A stretch of 64,000 nucleotides of DNA from Faecalispora jeddahensis (GTDB lineage: Bacteria; Bacillota; Clostridia; Oscillospirales; Acutalibacteraceae), in assembly GCF_000577335.1 (NCBI RefSeq), contig NZ_CBYL010000009.1, forward strand, positions 1 to 64,000, given 5' to 3'. The stretch's first letter is position 1. Each line of letters begins with the position of its first letter. A program made the position numbers and the translations under genes. This document shows, one piece after another, positions 33,062 to 42,388 of the stretch. The notes below the pieces were generated by a model that was not told the origin of the DNA, made no database searches, and worked only from the letters and a program-made list of their open reading frames with translations.

Positions 33062-34666
33062 TCAGGTTCTCAGTTCCCTGTTCTGGCGCATCTGCCCCGG
33101 GCTGATCCCAAAATATTTTTTAAATCTGCGGCTGAAGTAGGACTCGTTCGGAATCCCCACCTTCAGCCCGATTTCGTATACCTTTAAGTGATTGGATAAA
33201 AGCAAAACTCTGGCCCGCTCCATCTTGATTCGTTCACAGTATTCATTATAAGTCTCTCCCACCTCTTTTTTGAATAACGAACAGAAATACGTTTTGTTGA
33301 GGCAGCAGCGGTTTGCCGCTTCTGCCAAAGAGATTTCTTCTTCCACATGTTCTGCAATATATTTTTTCAGCACCATGATTTCCGGGTGGACCGTTTGGCC
33401 GGACGCCGCTATTTCAATCAGCGAATCGACGGCCTGTAAAAGAATCTGAGCCAGCTGTTCCAGGCTTTCCGCATGAAAAAAGCTGAAGAAATAATCGTTT
33501 TCACCGAGCTGCTCGGGCTTCGATTCTTCCTCGCTGAGAGGGCCGTAGCCCGAAACAAACGCCCATACTCCCGACACGGCCGCTTTGATCGAATACTGCG
33601 AATACAGCTGCGATTCCTCTTTGGCTTTATCAAACCATTCACGGACCACAGCCTCCGCCCCTTCCCGATTGCGGTTGTCGATCATGGACTGTAAAGAAAG
33701 CGCCAGAGAAGAAACCATCACCTTTTTCTTCGGCGCAGATTCGGCAGGACAAAGCAAAATACTTTCCTTCCCCGTGAAAAAACAGTCCGACAGACGTTCC
33801 CTGGCCAACGAGTAGGCTTTGGGCAGTTGTTTAAAATGCTCGAAGGGCTGCGACACTGCGCAGGAACATGTGATATTCAGGTGCGTTTTCAGCACGGAAT
33901 TGATTTTATTCCAATAGTGCAGAATTGTTTCGATATTTGCAGAGCGGCGGTTCGGGAATCCCAGCAGGATCATCCGCTCGGGCGGATGATCCTGCTGGTT
34001 CTCGTAAAACGGCAGTTCCTGAAAAAACTCATCCAGAATATTGTCAATGGCACAGGGTGTGACATCTTCGCCCTCCGTCTCCGGCGTTACGGCGGCATCC
34101 ATCACACAGCAGCAGACGATAAACTGGCTGCAGCTTCGCGCCTCCGGGCTGTACTGCAGGAACAGCTCCTCTTCCTGCTGAGATCGGACTCCATTTTTCA
34201 GTATCTGAGAATAGAACTGCCGTTTTTTCTCCGGGGATTTCTCACTTGATTCTGCCCCGCCGCCGGTTCGGCTTTTATCCTGAATAATTGTCTCCTTCCA
34301 TTGGCCCAGCAGCTTCTTGAGGCCGTCGGCCGAAAGCGAAAGCTTCAAAATATAATCGTCCGCTCCCATTTTGATGGCGTTTTTTACTGCTTCCACTTCA
34401 TCCAGACAGCTTAACACAATGATTTTTGTGTTAAAATGATTCTCCCGGATATAACGGATCAGCTCAAAGCCATCCATGACCGGCATTTTCAGGTCGGTAA
34501 AGACCACATCCGGCAAGCATCGATTGATTTCAGAGATCGCCTGCCTGCCGTTTTCGCAGGCGCCGATGACCTGAAACCCGTATTGCTCCCATTGAATGGT
34601 TGCGCTCAATCCAACCCGCACCATCAGTTCATCGTCAACGATCAGAACCTTCAGAAGCTCCCTCAT
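33062..34666 (-). CDS. YesN-type response regulator
   Basis: A 534-residue regulator. The receiver (1-125) has IVDDELM, phospho-acceptor D58 in VVFTDLKMP and the lysine in YILKLSLS. A central region of about 280 residues, of the kind found in YesN proteins, leads to two C-terminal AraC motifs (AANRCCLNKTYFCSLFKKEV and IGLKVGIPNESYFSRRFKKYF). GGGGAGG lies upstream of the ATG and it overlaps the kinase gene by 32 bases. It should activate the solute-binding protein operon downstream. Confidence 0.92.
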   Translation of the reverse strand: MRELLKVLIVDDELMVRVGLSATIQWEQYGFQVIGACENGRQAISEINRCLPDVVFTDLKMPVMDGFELIRYIRENHFNTKIIVLSCLDEVEAVKNAIKMGADDYILKLSLSADGLKKLLGQWKETIIQDKSRTGGGAESSEKSPEKKRQFYSQILKNGVRSQQEEELFLQYSPEARSCSQFIVCCCVMDAAVTPETEGEDVTPCAIDNILDEFFQELPFYENQQDHPPERMILLGFPNRRSANIETILHYWNKINSVLKTHLNITCSCAVSQPFEHFKQLPKAYSLARERLSDCFFTGKESILLCPAESAPKKKVMVSSLALSLQSMIDNRNREGAEAVVREWFDKAKEESQLYSQYSIKAAVSGVWAFVSGYGPLSEEESKPEQLGENDYFFSFFHAESLEQLAQILLQAVDSLIEIAASGQTVHPEIMVLKKYIAEHVEEEISLAEAANRCCLNKTYFCSLFKKEVGETYNEYCERIKMERARVLLLSNHLKVYEIGLKVGIPNESYFSRRFKKYFGISPGQMRQNRELRT

Positions 34667-36518
34667 CCGTATCCTCCCCTTTCCTCATCACCGGATATGG
34701 CAGGCAAATGGACACTGTCGTTCCCTGCCCCGGGGCGGAAACCATCGAAATTCCATATTTTTTGCCATACCTTAACTTCACCATTCCATCGATACTGCTC
34801 AGCCCCACACCGGTTAATGTCTTCCGGGAATCGATCGAGCTCCGCACATGCTCCAAAACACTTTTGATCTGCTCCGGCGTCATTTCCGTACCGTTATTGT
34901 GGACATTTAAAAACAGGCAGTCCATCTCCTGTCTGGCCCGGATGGTGATTACCCCGTTCTGCATCCCCTCCATCCCGTGAATCACCGCATTTTCCACGAT
35001 GGGCTGCAGGCAGTACTTAAAAACAGGATATTGATAAAATTGCTCCGGAACCTCTATTCTCAGCTCGTATCGATGTTTTAAGGTCCAGTTTTTGATTTGA
35101 ATATAAGACTTTACCAGCTCCAGTTCTTTGGAAAGCGGAATCTCCTCTTCCCCGCGGTGGATCGCGTTTTCCAGCACGCCGCCCAGACAAGCGATCATAT
35201 CGGCGATGTTTCCGGCGTTCGAGGCCATTGCCGACCATTTGATGGTGTTCAATGTATTAAAGAGAAAATGCGGGTCAAGCTGAGCGCGCAACGTTTCATA
35301 CCGCATTTTTTCTTCCAGAGCCTGTTTTTCCAACGCGGCGGCAGTCATTTCTTCGATTCGCACCGTCATCTGGTCAAACTTTCGCTCGGCGTCCGGGATG
35401 CTGATCACTTTTTCAGCCTGCTGCCCTACCGGAACATTTCCTATTTGCATGAGCGTCATTTTTTTCAGAATTCTGTTATAGGGCCGCATGACATAAATCA
35501 GCATCAACGCACAAACGACCACGGCCGCCAGCAAAACCAGTACGCTGATGGTGTATGTATTATTGCGCATCAGTTCGATTTCCTGCGTAACGCTGGATCG
35601 GGGAATCAGATTCAATAAAAGCCAGTTGTCAAATGGAAGAGGGGTGGAAGTCAACACATAGCTTTCTCCGCTTTCGGAATGCACTACCGTGTATTCCGAG
35701 CGGTTTGCCGAAAGCGAGCGAATGTTCCAGGAGGAAGTCAGGTGATAATATGCCGTATCGAAATCAGACCTGCTGCTGTAAATAATATTGCCGTCCGAAT
35801 TGACCAGGCCGGTAGAGGTCGCCTCATTTCCGACCCAATTTTGTCTTAGATTGTCACTCAGCAGCGATACCACCGCGACTCCCAGCTCCTGCTGCGAGTA
35901 ATAATCGTATATTTTACGGCAGAACAGGATGTGGCTGTTGCTGTTCCCGGATCTCGCTATCAGCGCACCGGTGGAATCGTCGTAAAAATAGGGCGCTCTC
36001 CACAAAGCCTTCTGATCCGAGGATAAAAAATCGGTAAACCAGGGTTGGCGGCGCAGACTATCAATAAAAGCTGAAGAAAACTGATACCGGTTCCCCACAC
36101 CGTCAAGCACACTGTACAAACTGCCGTCATTGCCCAAAATAACCATATGCATTTGGTAATCAAACAGTGTGTTGCGGTAATTGGTTATGATCGACTCCAA
36201 TTGCGTAATTCGGTTCAAATCTTCAATCGAATAATCCAGAAAACTGCTTTTGGGTTTTCCCTTCGCACCAGCTGCAAGCATTTGAGTAATGCTTTTGTTC
36301 GTACTGGTGATGGCTGAAATCTTCTGCACATCATACAGCATATTGGAAATGGACGCTTTGTCCTTGGAAAGGTTGGCCGAAATCAAAGTCGTCGTCTTTT
36401 CGATCAAAAGTTTTTCACTATTTTGGAAAGTGAGCTGTATTACAGAAAAAGCAACAATGCAGATCGCCAGAGAGGAAATCAAGATAATACTCCACCAGCT
36501 ATGTAATATTTTATACAA
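34635..36518 (-). CDS. YesM-type membrane histidine kinase
   Basis: A 627-residue membrane kinase: first helix near the N-terminus (SIILISSLAICIVAF), a large extracellular sensor of about 270 residues, a second helix (about 320-340), HAMP, then the His_kinase domain with intact LDPHFLFNTLNTIK (phospho-acceptor H) and an HATPase domain with VENAVIHGMEG. The C-terminal G-box is GVGLSSIDGM. TTG at 36518 has AAGGGGAG nine bases upstream and is my choice; GTG at 36545 is possible. It senses an extracellular signal, perhaps the imported substrate. Confidence 0.9.
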   Translation of the reverse strand: MYKILHSWWSIILISSLAICIVAFSVIQLTFQNSEKLLIEKTTTLISANLSKDKASISNMLYDVQKISAITSTNKSITQMLAAGAKGKPKSSFLDYSIEDLNRITQLESIITNYRNTLFDYQMHMVILGNDGSLYSVLDGVGNRYQFSSAFIDSLRRQPWFTDFLSSDQKALWRAPYFYDDSTGALIARSGNSNSHILFCRKIYDYYSQQELGVAVVSLLSDNLRQNWVGNEATSTGLVNSDGNIIYSSRSDFDTAYYHLTSSWNIRSLSANRSEYTVVHSESGESYVLTSTPLPFDNWLLLNLIPRSSVTQEIELMRNNTYTISVLVLLAAVVVCALMLIYVMRPYNRILKKMTLMQIGNVPVGQQAEKVISIPDAERKFDQMTVRIEEMTAAALEKQALEEKMRYETLRAQLDPHFLFNTLNTIKWSAMASNAGNIADMIACLGGVLENAIHRGEEEIPLSKELELVKSYIQIKNWTLKHRYELRIEVPEQFYQYPVFKYCLQPIVENAVIHGMEGMQNGVITIRARQEMDCLFLNVHNNGTEMTPEQIKSVLEHVRSSIDSRKTLTGVGLSSIDGMVKLRYGKKYGISMVSAPGQGTTVSICLPYPVMRKGEDTDEGASEGSDR

Positions 36519-36545
36519 CGCATACCGCTCCCCTTCCTCACGCAC

Positions 36546-37019
36546 GACCGATAGAATCCTTTTTAAACAATATTATAAAATAAATTTCATAAAAGTTCTA
36601 CAATTTCCCCGCTTTCTGTGGTAGATCCATTGTTTTTTCCTACCATACGACAGCGGCGATAACCTCTGCCCGCAGTAGGGCGGGCAGCAAATCTGAAACC
36701 CAAAGGGATCGTCAGGTAAGATTCTTTTATTTTCAAACTCCTTATAGTGACGGCAGCCCGCAGAAGTACGAATCTTCTGCGGGCTGCCGTCACTGTTTCT
36801 TTGTGCGCTGTGCTTTATCGAAGCATCCAAAAATGCAGCCGAAATTCTATGACCACACGGGGGAATAAAAGAATATTTGGTATACCAAAAACATTTTATG
36901 GATGTTTTAAGCAGATGCCCGACACTCCGGAAACAGCGAACCGTCTAGCATCAGAAAGGCATTCATCTTCTTCGCCCAGCGGACCTTTCATCTGAGCTGT
37001 CTCATGGAAAAAGTGTTTT
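36546..37019. other. Intergenic region between the kinase and the PucR-type gene
   Basis: A minus-strand TATAAT (36572-36577) lies about 50 bases upstream of the kinase start. A CTGCCCGC/GCGGGCAG stem occurs near 36675-36697, and a long palindrome lies at 36746-36794. I see no coding frame. Confidence 0.45.
36746..36794. repeat. Long perfect palindrome (copy 1 of the CAGCCC family)
   Basis: About 20 bases on each side pair perfectly; the central 33 bases are CAGCCCGCAGAA, a 9-base loop and TTCTGCGGGCTG. The same 12-9-12 core with changes recurs at 48236-48282. There is no T run, so it is not a typical terminator, although it lies after the PucR-type gene. Confidence 0.7.
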
Positions 37020-38816
37020 CTAATAATCGGAATTCTTGTGGATGATGCCATACAGCATACAAGCTGCCTGAATATTGAACCAATCCTGTGTACTGTCAAA
37101 ATCCTGCTGCAAAAGTCGTTCAGCTTTTCTGACCCGCCAATACGCAGTGTTATAATGGACATTCAGGTACTCAGCCACATACTTAATATTTTTATTAAAG
37201 TTAATATAGGCCTGCAAAGTATTCATCAGACCCGCATTCTTTTGCGCATCGTACTCCAACAGAGGCTGCAGCACTTTATCAATATAGCTGTTCAGCTCGT
37301 CTCCGCTGAGCTTCAAAATCAAATACAGGATTCCCAGCTGTTCATAGTTTACAATCTTGGAAGAAGTGGGATACTTCTCGACTATTTCAAAGCACTCCCA
37401 CGCTTCCCGATATGATTTGGATAAATTCAAAAGATTCTCATACAGCTGTCCGACGGTGATCTGAATGTTTTTATCGAGCCTGAGAATCTCCCTGCCAACT
37501 TCCACTGTTTGCTGCTGTTTGGTAAGGGCGCTTTTTGAAAAAGAAACCATGACGTAAATCAAATTTCTTTCCGGCACTACAATTCCATTAATCCCCCGTT
37601 TCCCCAAAAGAGAAACGATGTCTTTGACCAGCTTATTCGAACGGGCGGCCTGTTCAAACAAATTTGCGCAGGAAGAAAAATCCTCCTTTACAATAATCAC
37701 GCCGAAATAATCCCGATAGTCGAGTCCCAGCTTTTCCGCGTGAAGAATCAGGCTTTTATCAATCACACCAGACAAAGCACCGTGGAACACATCGCCCTTG
37801 ATTTTCTGGGATACCTCAAACAGCTCGTCCTGTTTGAGCCATTCCTGTGCCACTACCAAGGATGCGTAGCTGAGTGCGAGCTTTTCCAATTCGTCCAGCT
37901 CATCCGTATTGGTAAACACGGTAAGAAAGCCCAACAGTTTGTTTTTTCCGATGACAGGCGAAATAAAATAGGTGCCATCCTCATCTTTGTAATCCATAAT
38001 GCTTTGAAGTTTATTTTTTACGAACTCATTGTATCGGCTGAAATGAAAAAAGCTGGAAGGCAGCGGACAGTCCACCCCCTTGGGGGAATAGGCCACCGGC
38101 TCCAGCAGAATATTATACAGAACCACCGGAAACGAAATCACCTTTTCAAGATAATCCAGTATTTCTGAAAAACCGATTCCCCTTACAATAATATCGGTAA
38201 AATTATTCTGTATCAGCAGCATTTTCTCCAAATCCCGTTTCCGGTTTTGCAGCTCCAGAATATAATGCTTTTCCTTTTTGATCATATTGGACTGAAAGAT
38301 CGCGATCGCCGCATAGTCTGCGGCGGCTTCCAGCAGTTCCAGATCCTCCGGCGAAAACTTCTGGTCCAGACTGTAATTATCGACAGTAATCACACCGATG
38401 ATCTGATTATGAATAATCAGGCAGGCAGACATTACCGCTTTGGGGGATTCGGTAGAATCCCTGCTTCGTCCAAACCGAGACAGTGGAATGTCTGTTGGGC
38501 CGACATATGCCTCCAACTCTTCCACACTATTAATGATAACCGACTGGCGGCGTTCGAAGGTTTTTCCGCTGATTGCTATCCCTGGAGGAATCTGATGCAG
38601 CAGTATTTCATTTTGAAATCCCGCACAGGACTGCAGACACAGAACCTTCTTCTCCTCATCGTACAAATACAGCACCCCGGCATTTGCGGAAGGAAACACT
38701 TTGATTACCTCCCGTAAAATATAATCCAAAATGGCGTCGCTGTTGAGAGAAGACGTAATGTTCCGGCCCATTTTCACCAACAGGTTGTAAGACTTTAATT
38801 TCTGCTCGTTGTCCAT
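37020..38816 (-). CDS. GAF-domain PucR/CdaR-type transcriptional regulator
   Basis: A 598-residue cytosolic regulator. Residues about 15-180 are a GAF sensor domain (GVLYLYDEEKKVLCLQS, IGVITVDNYSLDQKFSPEDLELLEAAADYAAI is typical). A coiled coil and an extended central region follow. The C-terminal PucR helix-turn-helix shows INFNKNIKYVAEYLNVHYNT and YWRVRKAERLL, the usual ending of this family. AGGGTGAG precedes the ATG. It probably regulates the adjacent deacylase and symporter genes. A sigma-A promoter sits 200 bases upstream, giving a long leader. Confidence 0.9.
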   Translation of the reverse strand: MDNEQKLKSYNLLVKMGRNITSSLNSDAILDYILREVIKVFPSANAGVLYLYDEEKKVLCLQSCAGFQNEILLHQIPPGIAISGKTFERRQSVIINSVEELEAYVGPTDIPLSRFGRSRDSTESPKAVMSACLIIHNQIIGVITVDNYSLDQKFSPEDLELLEAAADYAAIAIFQSNMIKKEKHYILELQNRKRDLEKMLLIQNNFTDIIVRGIGFSEILDYLEKVISFPVVLYNILLEPVAYSPKGVDCPLPSSFFHFSRYNEFVKNKLQSIMDYKDEDGTYFISPVIGKNKLLGFLTVFTNTDELDELEKLALSYASLVVAQEWLKQDELFEVSQKIKGDVFHGALSGVIDKSLILHAEKLGLDYRDYFGVIIVKEDFSSCANLFEQAARSNKLVKDIVSLLGKRGINGIVVPERNLIYVMVSFSKSALTKQQQTVEVGREILRLDKNIQITVGQLYENLLNLSKSYREAWECFEIVEKYPTSSKIVNYEQLGILYLILKLSGDELNSYIDKVLQPLLEYDAQKNAGLMNTLQAYINFNKNIKYVAEYLNVHYNTAYWRVRKAERLLQQDFDSTQDWFNIQAACMLYGIIHKNSDY

Positions 38817-39020
38817 AGCTCACCCTGCCCCTACACGCGCTCGCGTGTTTGTCTCTTTCTCATGGCGGAATGCCATCGGCTCATATTTACCCAGTCGTTA
38901 TCAGCCTGTCCTTCCTCACCGCCTTTTAATGAAAATGACTACGTCTCCGACTCATCAAAGGGTCCTTTTTCGAAAGCCTATGAGCGGAAATCGGATCAAA
39001 AAGGATCTGCTGTCAAGAAC

Positions 39021-39049
39021 AGAATACAACGCCTTTTTTCCACTGTCAA
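39021..39049 (-). promoter_or_regulatory. Promoter for the PucR-type regulator
   Basis: TTGACA (39044-39049) and TATTCT (39021-39026) lie 17 bases apart on the minus strand. It is close to consensus, and the start would be near 39014, about 195 bases from the ATG. Confidence 0.75.
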
Positions 39050-39106
39050 CATCGGAAAAGTTCCCAGCCGCAGCATTGATAAAGTCAACCAAACAGAGCC
39101 GAGTTT

Positions 39107-40528
39107 TTATTCAGAAGTTTTTTGATTTTTCATGATCTCCTGTGTAAATTGCAATCCGTCCTCCCACGTGTAAGCGAGCTTTCCATTTACGATCACATAG
39201 CGAACCCCCTCGGGAGGAAGCGCACAAATATCCATACCATATCCGCCCTTTTCCATCAGCTCCTCCGGCTTAAATATGACAATATCCGCATCCTTATCTT
39301 CTTGCAGCCGCCCTTTTGATGCAAGCTTCAGCCGATTGGCCGGGTCAATGGTCAGCTTTGCCAAGGCTGTTTTCAGATCCAGAAGATTCTCCTCGATCGC
39401 GAACCTTCGCAGAAAGCGCGCGGTGCTGCCGGAGCTGCGAGGATGCCCTTTGATCGCCCCCAAGGCGTTGTCTCTGGTAATGATCGCGTCACTTCCCATA
39501 AATACCAAAGGATGCCGGAGCGCCTGCACAATATCTGCCCAAGGGGTGGCCCCGTGGCAGGCGACCGTGGTATCTTCCCCCGCTTTACGCAAAAGGGAAA
39601 ACAGCTCGGGGGTACAGCGCTTTCCTTCCCATGGCCCAGTCAGAATCTCGATATCCTCATATGTAAATTCATGAATATGAAAAGGGTCGCCGTCAAAAAC
39701 CGCAGACTGGATTCCAGTGGCCCATGTGTCGTATGGATACATATCCGCCCGCACATCAAAGCCCCGTTCATTCATTTTTTGCATGATATCCAGTGTCCTT
39801 TTCATATGGTCTTTCCCATAAATATTGGCCGCCAGGTGGGACAGCTGCATGCGCACCCCGGTCTCCTCCAGAATTTCCATCATCTCCGCAACTGCTGCTT
39901 CTGCCATCGCGGGATAATCGTAGCGCATATGAACAGCCAGAAAACCGTCATACTCACGAATGATCTCTGCGGCGTCCATCATCTCCTCTTTAGTAGTGCC
40001 CGGTGCATACTGCAGCCCGAAGGATACCCCCGGGAACCCCATCTTCAGGCCCTCGCGCACCATTTCCCGCAGGAGCTCTCTCTCTTGAAAAGAAGGCTTG
40101 TGATATCTGCCGATCCCCAACCATTCCCGCAGAGCGCTGTGCCCGATCAGGGCCAGATAATGAATCGGAAGGGTGCTTGTGGATATTTTTTGATAATACG
40201 GCTCAAAAGGATACACTCCTATCCCACAGTTGCCCCCCAGCATTGTGGTCACTCCCGCCCGCAGCATAACGTCGGCGGTGAGCTTGGGCAGGCTTTTGTT
40301 TTCTTCTTCATTCGCAGAGGGCACCACAGCATAGTCCTCGTGGGTATGAATGTCGATAAAACCCGGGCTTACCACACAACCCGACGCATCAATCACCTGG
40401 CGGCCGGTAAGCTTTTGCAAAGTCATTGCCTGGATCCGGCCATCTGTAATTCCCATGGAAAGTACCTCATCACGATTGCTTTCCGGATCAATGATTCTCC
40501 CATTTTCTATCACCAAATCGTACAGCAC
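39107..40528 (-). CDS. N-acyl-D-amino-acid deacylase family protein
   Basis: A 473-residue amidohydrolase of the D-aminoacylase branch, which frees D-amino acids from N-acyl forms (or acts on related dipeptides and hydantoin-like compounds). Visible are PGFIDIHTHEDY (H-x-H, about 62), the zinc-ligand cysteine in MLGGNCGIGVYP (about 100), FGLQYAPGTTKEE, MQLSHLAANIYG (about 230), and MGSDAIITRDN with the catalytic aspartate followed by HPRSSGSTARFLRRF. The GTG start at 40528 has GAAAGGCG upstream. It lies downstream of the symporter gene, separated by a terminator hairpin. Confidence 0.88.
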   Translation of the reverse strand: MLYDLVIENGRIIDPESNRDEVLSMGITDGRIQAMTLQKLTGRQVIDASGCVVSPGFIDIHTHEDYAVVPSANEEENKSLPKLTADVMLRAGVTTMLGGNCGIGVYPFEPYYQKISTSTLPIHYLALIGHSALREWLGIGRYHKPSFQERELLREMVREGLKMGFPGVSFGLQYAPGTTKEEMMDAAEIIREYDGFLAVHMRYDYPAMAEAAVAEMMEILEETGVRMQLSHLAANIYGKDHMKRTLDIMQKMNERGFDVRADMYPYDTWATGIQSAVFDGDPFHIHEFTYEDIEILTGPWEGKRCTPELFSLLRKAGEDTTVACHGATPWADIVQALRHPLVFMGSDAIITRDNALGAIKGHPRSSGSTARFLRRFAIEENLLDLKTALAKLTIDPANRLKLASKGRLQEDKDADIVIFKPEELMEKGGYGMDICALPPEGVRYVIVNGKLAYTWEDGLQFTQEIMKNQKTSE

Positions 40529-40558
40529 GTACTCACGCCTTTCATTCGTATGATATTT

Positions 40559-40593
40559 GAAATCTGTCTGCGATATAACCGCAGACAGATTTC
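40559..40593 (-). terminator. Hairpin between the symporter and the deacylase
   Basis: GAAATCTGTCTGCG and CGCAGACAGATTTC form a perfect 14-base stem with a 7-base loop. Only AAATATC-type sequence follows, so it may be a weak terminator or an mRNA stabiliser within one transcript. Confidence 0.65.
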
Positions 40594-40682
40594 ACGATTT
40601 TGCTATCTCAATGATTGGTCAGTCGTCTGTACCGTTTTACAGTAAACCGGTACAGGCCGAAAAACTGCCGCTCCAACAGGAA

Positions 40683-42104
40683 TCATATTTCTCCCTGTAC
40701 CTGGTCAATTATTGTGTTCTCCTCCTTGCTGCTGGGTTTCAAATAGGCAGCCAGAATATATGCCGCCAGAGAGAATCCCGCCCCCAAGGTGATACCGTCT
40801 GCGGGGATGATTCCGGTATAGGCAAGACCCCATCCGACCAGCCCGGCAATGATAGAAGCAAGGCCGGACAAAGCCGAGGGTCTCTTCCACGCAAAGCCCA
40901 GAAGAATCGGTACAGCCAGAGTCGCACCCATCAGATCCGCGCTCATGACCCAAAGGTCAAACATGGAGGGAGCGACAATCGCAAGGAACATTACGATCAC
41001 TCCGCAAACCAGAGAACTTATTTTACTGGCCCGCAGATTTTCCTTTTCACTGGCCTGCGGCCGGATCCGATTATAAATATCCTTATGAAGGATCATAGAG
41101 CTGACCAGCAGCAGCGTATCGGCTCCGCCCATAATAACCGCCAGCAGCACCGAAAGGAACAGCGCTCCCACGATCGTATTGAACTGATCCATTACCATAA
41201 AGGGAAGAATGCTTTCCGGAGTCTCATAACCCGGATACAGAGAAAGGGCCGAGAACCCGATAATCATCATGATTCCCCCGCAGAGGACAAACAGCGCGAT
41301 CAAAAACAGGATCATGGACTTGCGCAGGGTTTTCTGATCCTTTGCGGCATAACACTGCTGCCACATATCCGGCCAGGAGATAATTCCCAGCAAAAATACC
41401 AGCGCGGAAGAAATCGCAACGCCAGGAGTAAAATAACCGAAAAGCTGAAAATGCTCGGCAGGCGCCGAAGCAAAAACAGCGCTCAACCCACCCGCGTTGT
41501 TTACCAAGCAGAACGCCAGAATCACCAACCCGACCAATGTAATAGAGCCCTGTAACACATTGTTGCTGGCAACTGCCCATAATCCGCCGTAAGCAGTATG
41601 TAAAATGACAATGACCGCTGTAATCAGCAGGCTGGTTGCATAAGACAGATTCGTCAGCTTGACAAAGATGGAAGCCATCGCCATATATTGAAATGCAGTA
41701 ATTGCCAGATAGCCGATCATGATAATCATCGAACAGAGGAACTGAGACCCTTTTCCGTAGCGATAACAGAACCAGTCCCCTACTGTTTCGCCGCCGTGCC
41801 GAAACCCGAACTCACTGATTTTGGGCGCCAGATACAGAATGTAGATCAAATAGCTCAGGGCAACACCGATCACAAACCAAAGCTGTGATAATCCCCTCTG
41901 GTAATACCAGCCCGTATATCCCACTACAGACGCCGCCCCTACCGCAGTGGATAACAAGGTGAAGAATACAAATAAAGTCCCGAATTGACGGCCGCCAACG
42001 GTATAATCCGTGTTGGTGACCGTATTTTTCTTTGCAGTATACAGCGGCAGCAGCAAAGTTACCAGCAAGTATACCACGACAATTGCGATTGCACCCCAAT
42101 TCAT
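40683..42104 (-). CDS. Sodium:solute symporter (SSS family)
   Basis: A 473-residue membrane transporter with about 13 helices. The N-terminal DYTVGGRQFG and the SSS signature region around residues 130-190 are present, and GADTLLLVSSMILHKDIYN lies near the sodium site helices. AAGGAGG precedes the ATG. SSS members import sugars, amino acids, pantothenate or organic acids with Na+. With the deacylase downstream it could import N-acyl amino acids or a related organic anion, which is an inference from context. Confidence 0.92.
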   Translation of the reverse strand: MNWGAIAIVVVYLLVTLLLPLYTAKKNTVTNTDYTVGGRQFGTLFVFFTLLSTAVGAASVVGYTGWYYQRGLSQLWFVIGVALSYLIYILYLAPKISEFGFRHGGETVGDWFCYRYGKGSQFLCSMIIMIGYLAITAFQYMAMASIFVKLTNLSYATSLLITAVIVILHTAYGGLWAVASNNVLQGSITLVGLVILAFCLVNNAGGLSAVFASAPAEHFQLFGYFTPGVAISSALVFLLGIISWPDMWQQCYAAKDQKTLRKSMILFLIALFVLCGGIMMIIGFSALSLYPGYETPESILPFMVMDQFNTIVGALFLSVLLAVIMGGADTLLLVSSMILHKDIYNRIRPQASEKENLRASKISSLVCGVIVMFLAIVAPSMFDLWVMSADLMGATLAVPILLGFAWKRPSALSGLASIIAGLVGWGLAYTGIIPADGITLGAGFSLAAYILAAYLKPSSKEENTIIDQVQGEI

Positions 42105-42388
42105 TGTGATACCTCCTTAATCATTTACAGCGCTAAATCGGCTTATGACTCAATTATAATCACGCCTTTATTGTTTAGCGATATAAATGAAAACAATAAA
42201 AACCCCATTTCCCTGTAATCTGTCCACAATGGAATAACCCCCGCATCCGTATAGAAGTGCTGATAAAGCGGAAAGTGAAACCGCGCTTGACACGAAACAC
42301 AACAACACCGGCCATGCCGCAGTGGATTCCCTTGCCTGCCCTGTTTATTTCAGGAAAATCTGGAAAAAATAACAACCGGTGATTGGAA
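42105..42388. other. Divergent promoter region
   Basis: A minus-strand TATAAT near 42152-42157 probably serves the symporter. I could not find a convincing sigma-G promoter (-35 like TGAATA, -10 like CATACTA) for the germination operon in the 280 bases available. Confidence 0.35.

Noticed and set aside
38940-38990. TTTGATGAGTC in the PucR leader as a hammerhead ribozyme core
   Set aside because: There is no paired stem II followed by CGAAA, so the core cannot form.
42105-42388. Sigma-G promoter for the germination operon
   Set aside because: No pair of -35/-10 elements with acceptable spacing was found, although biology predicts one.
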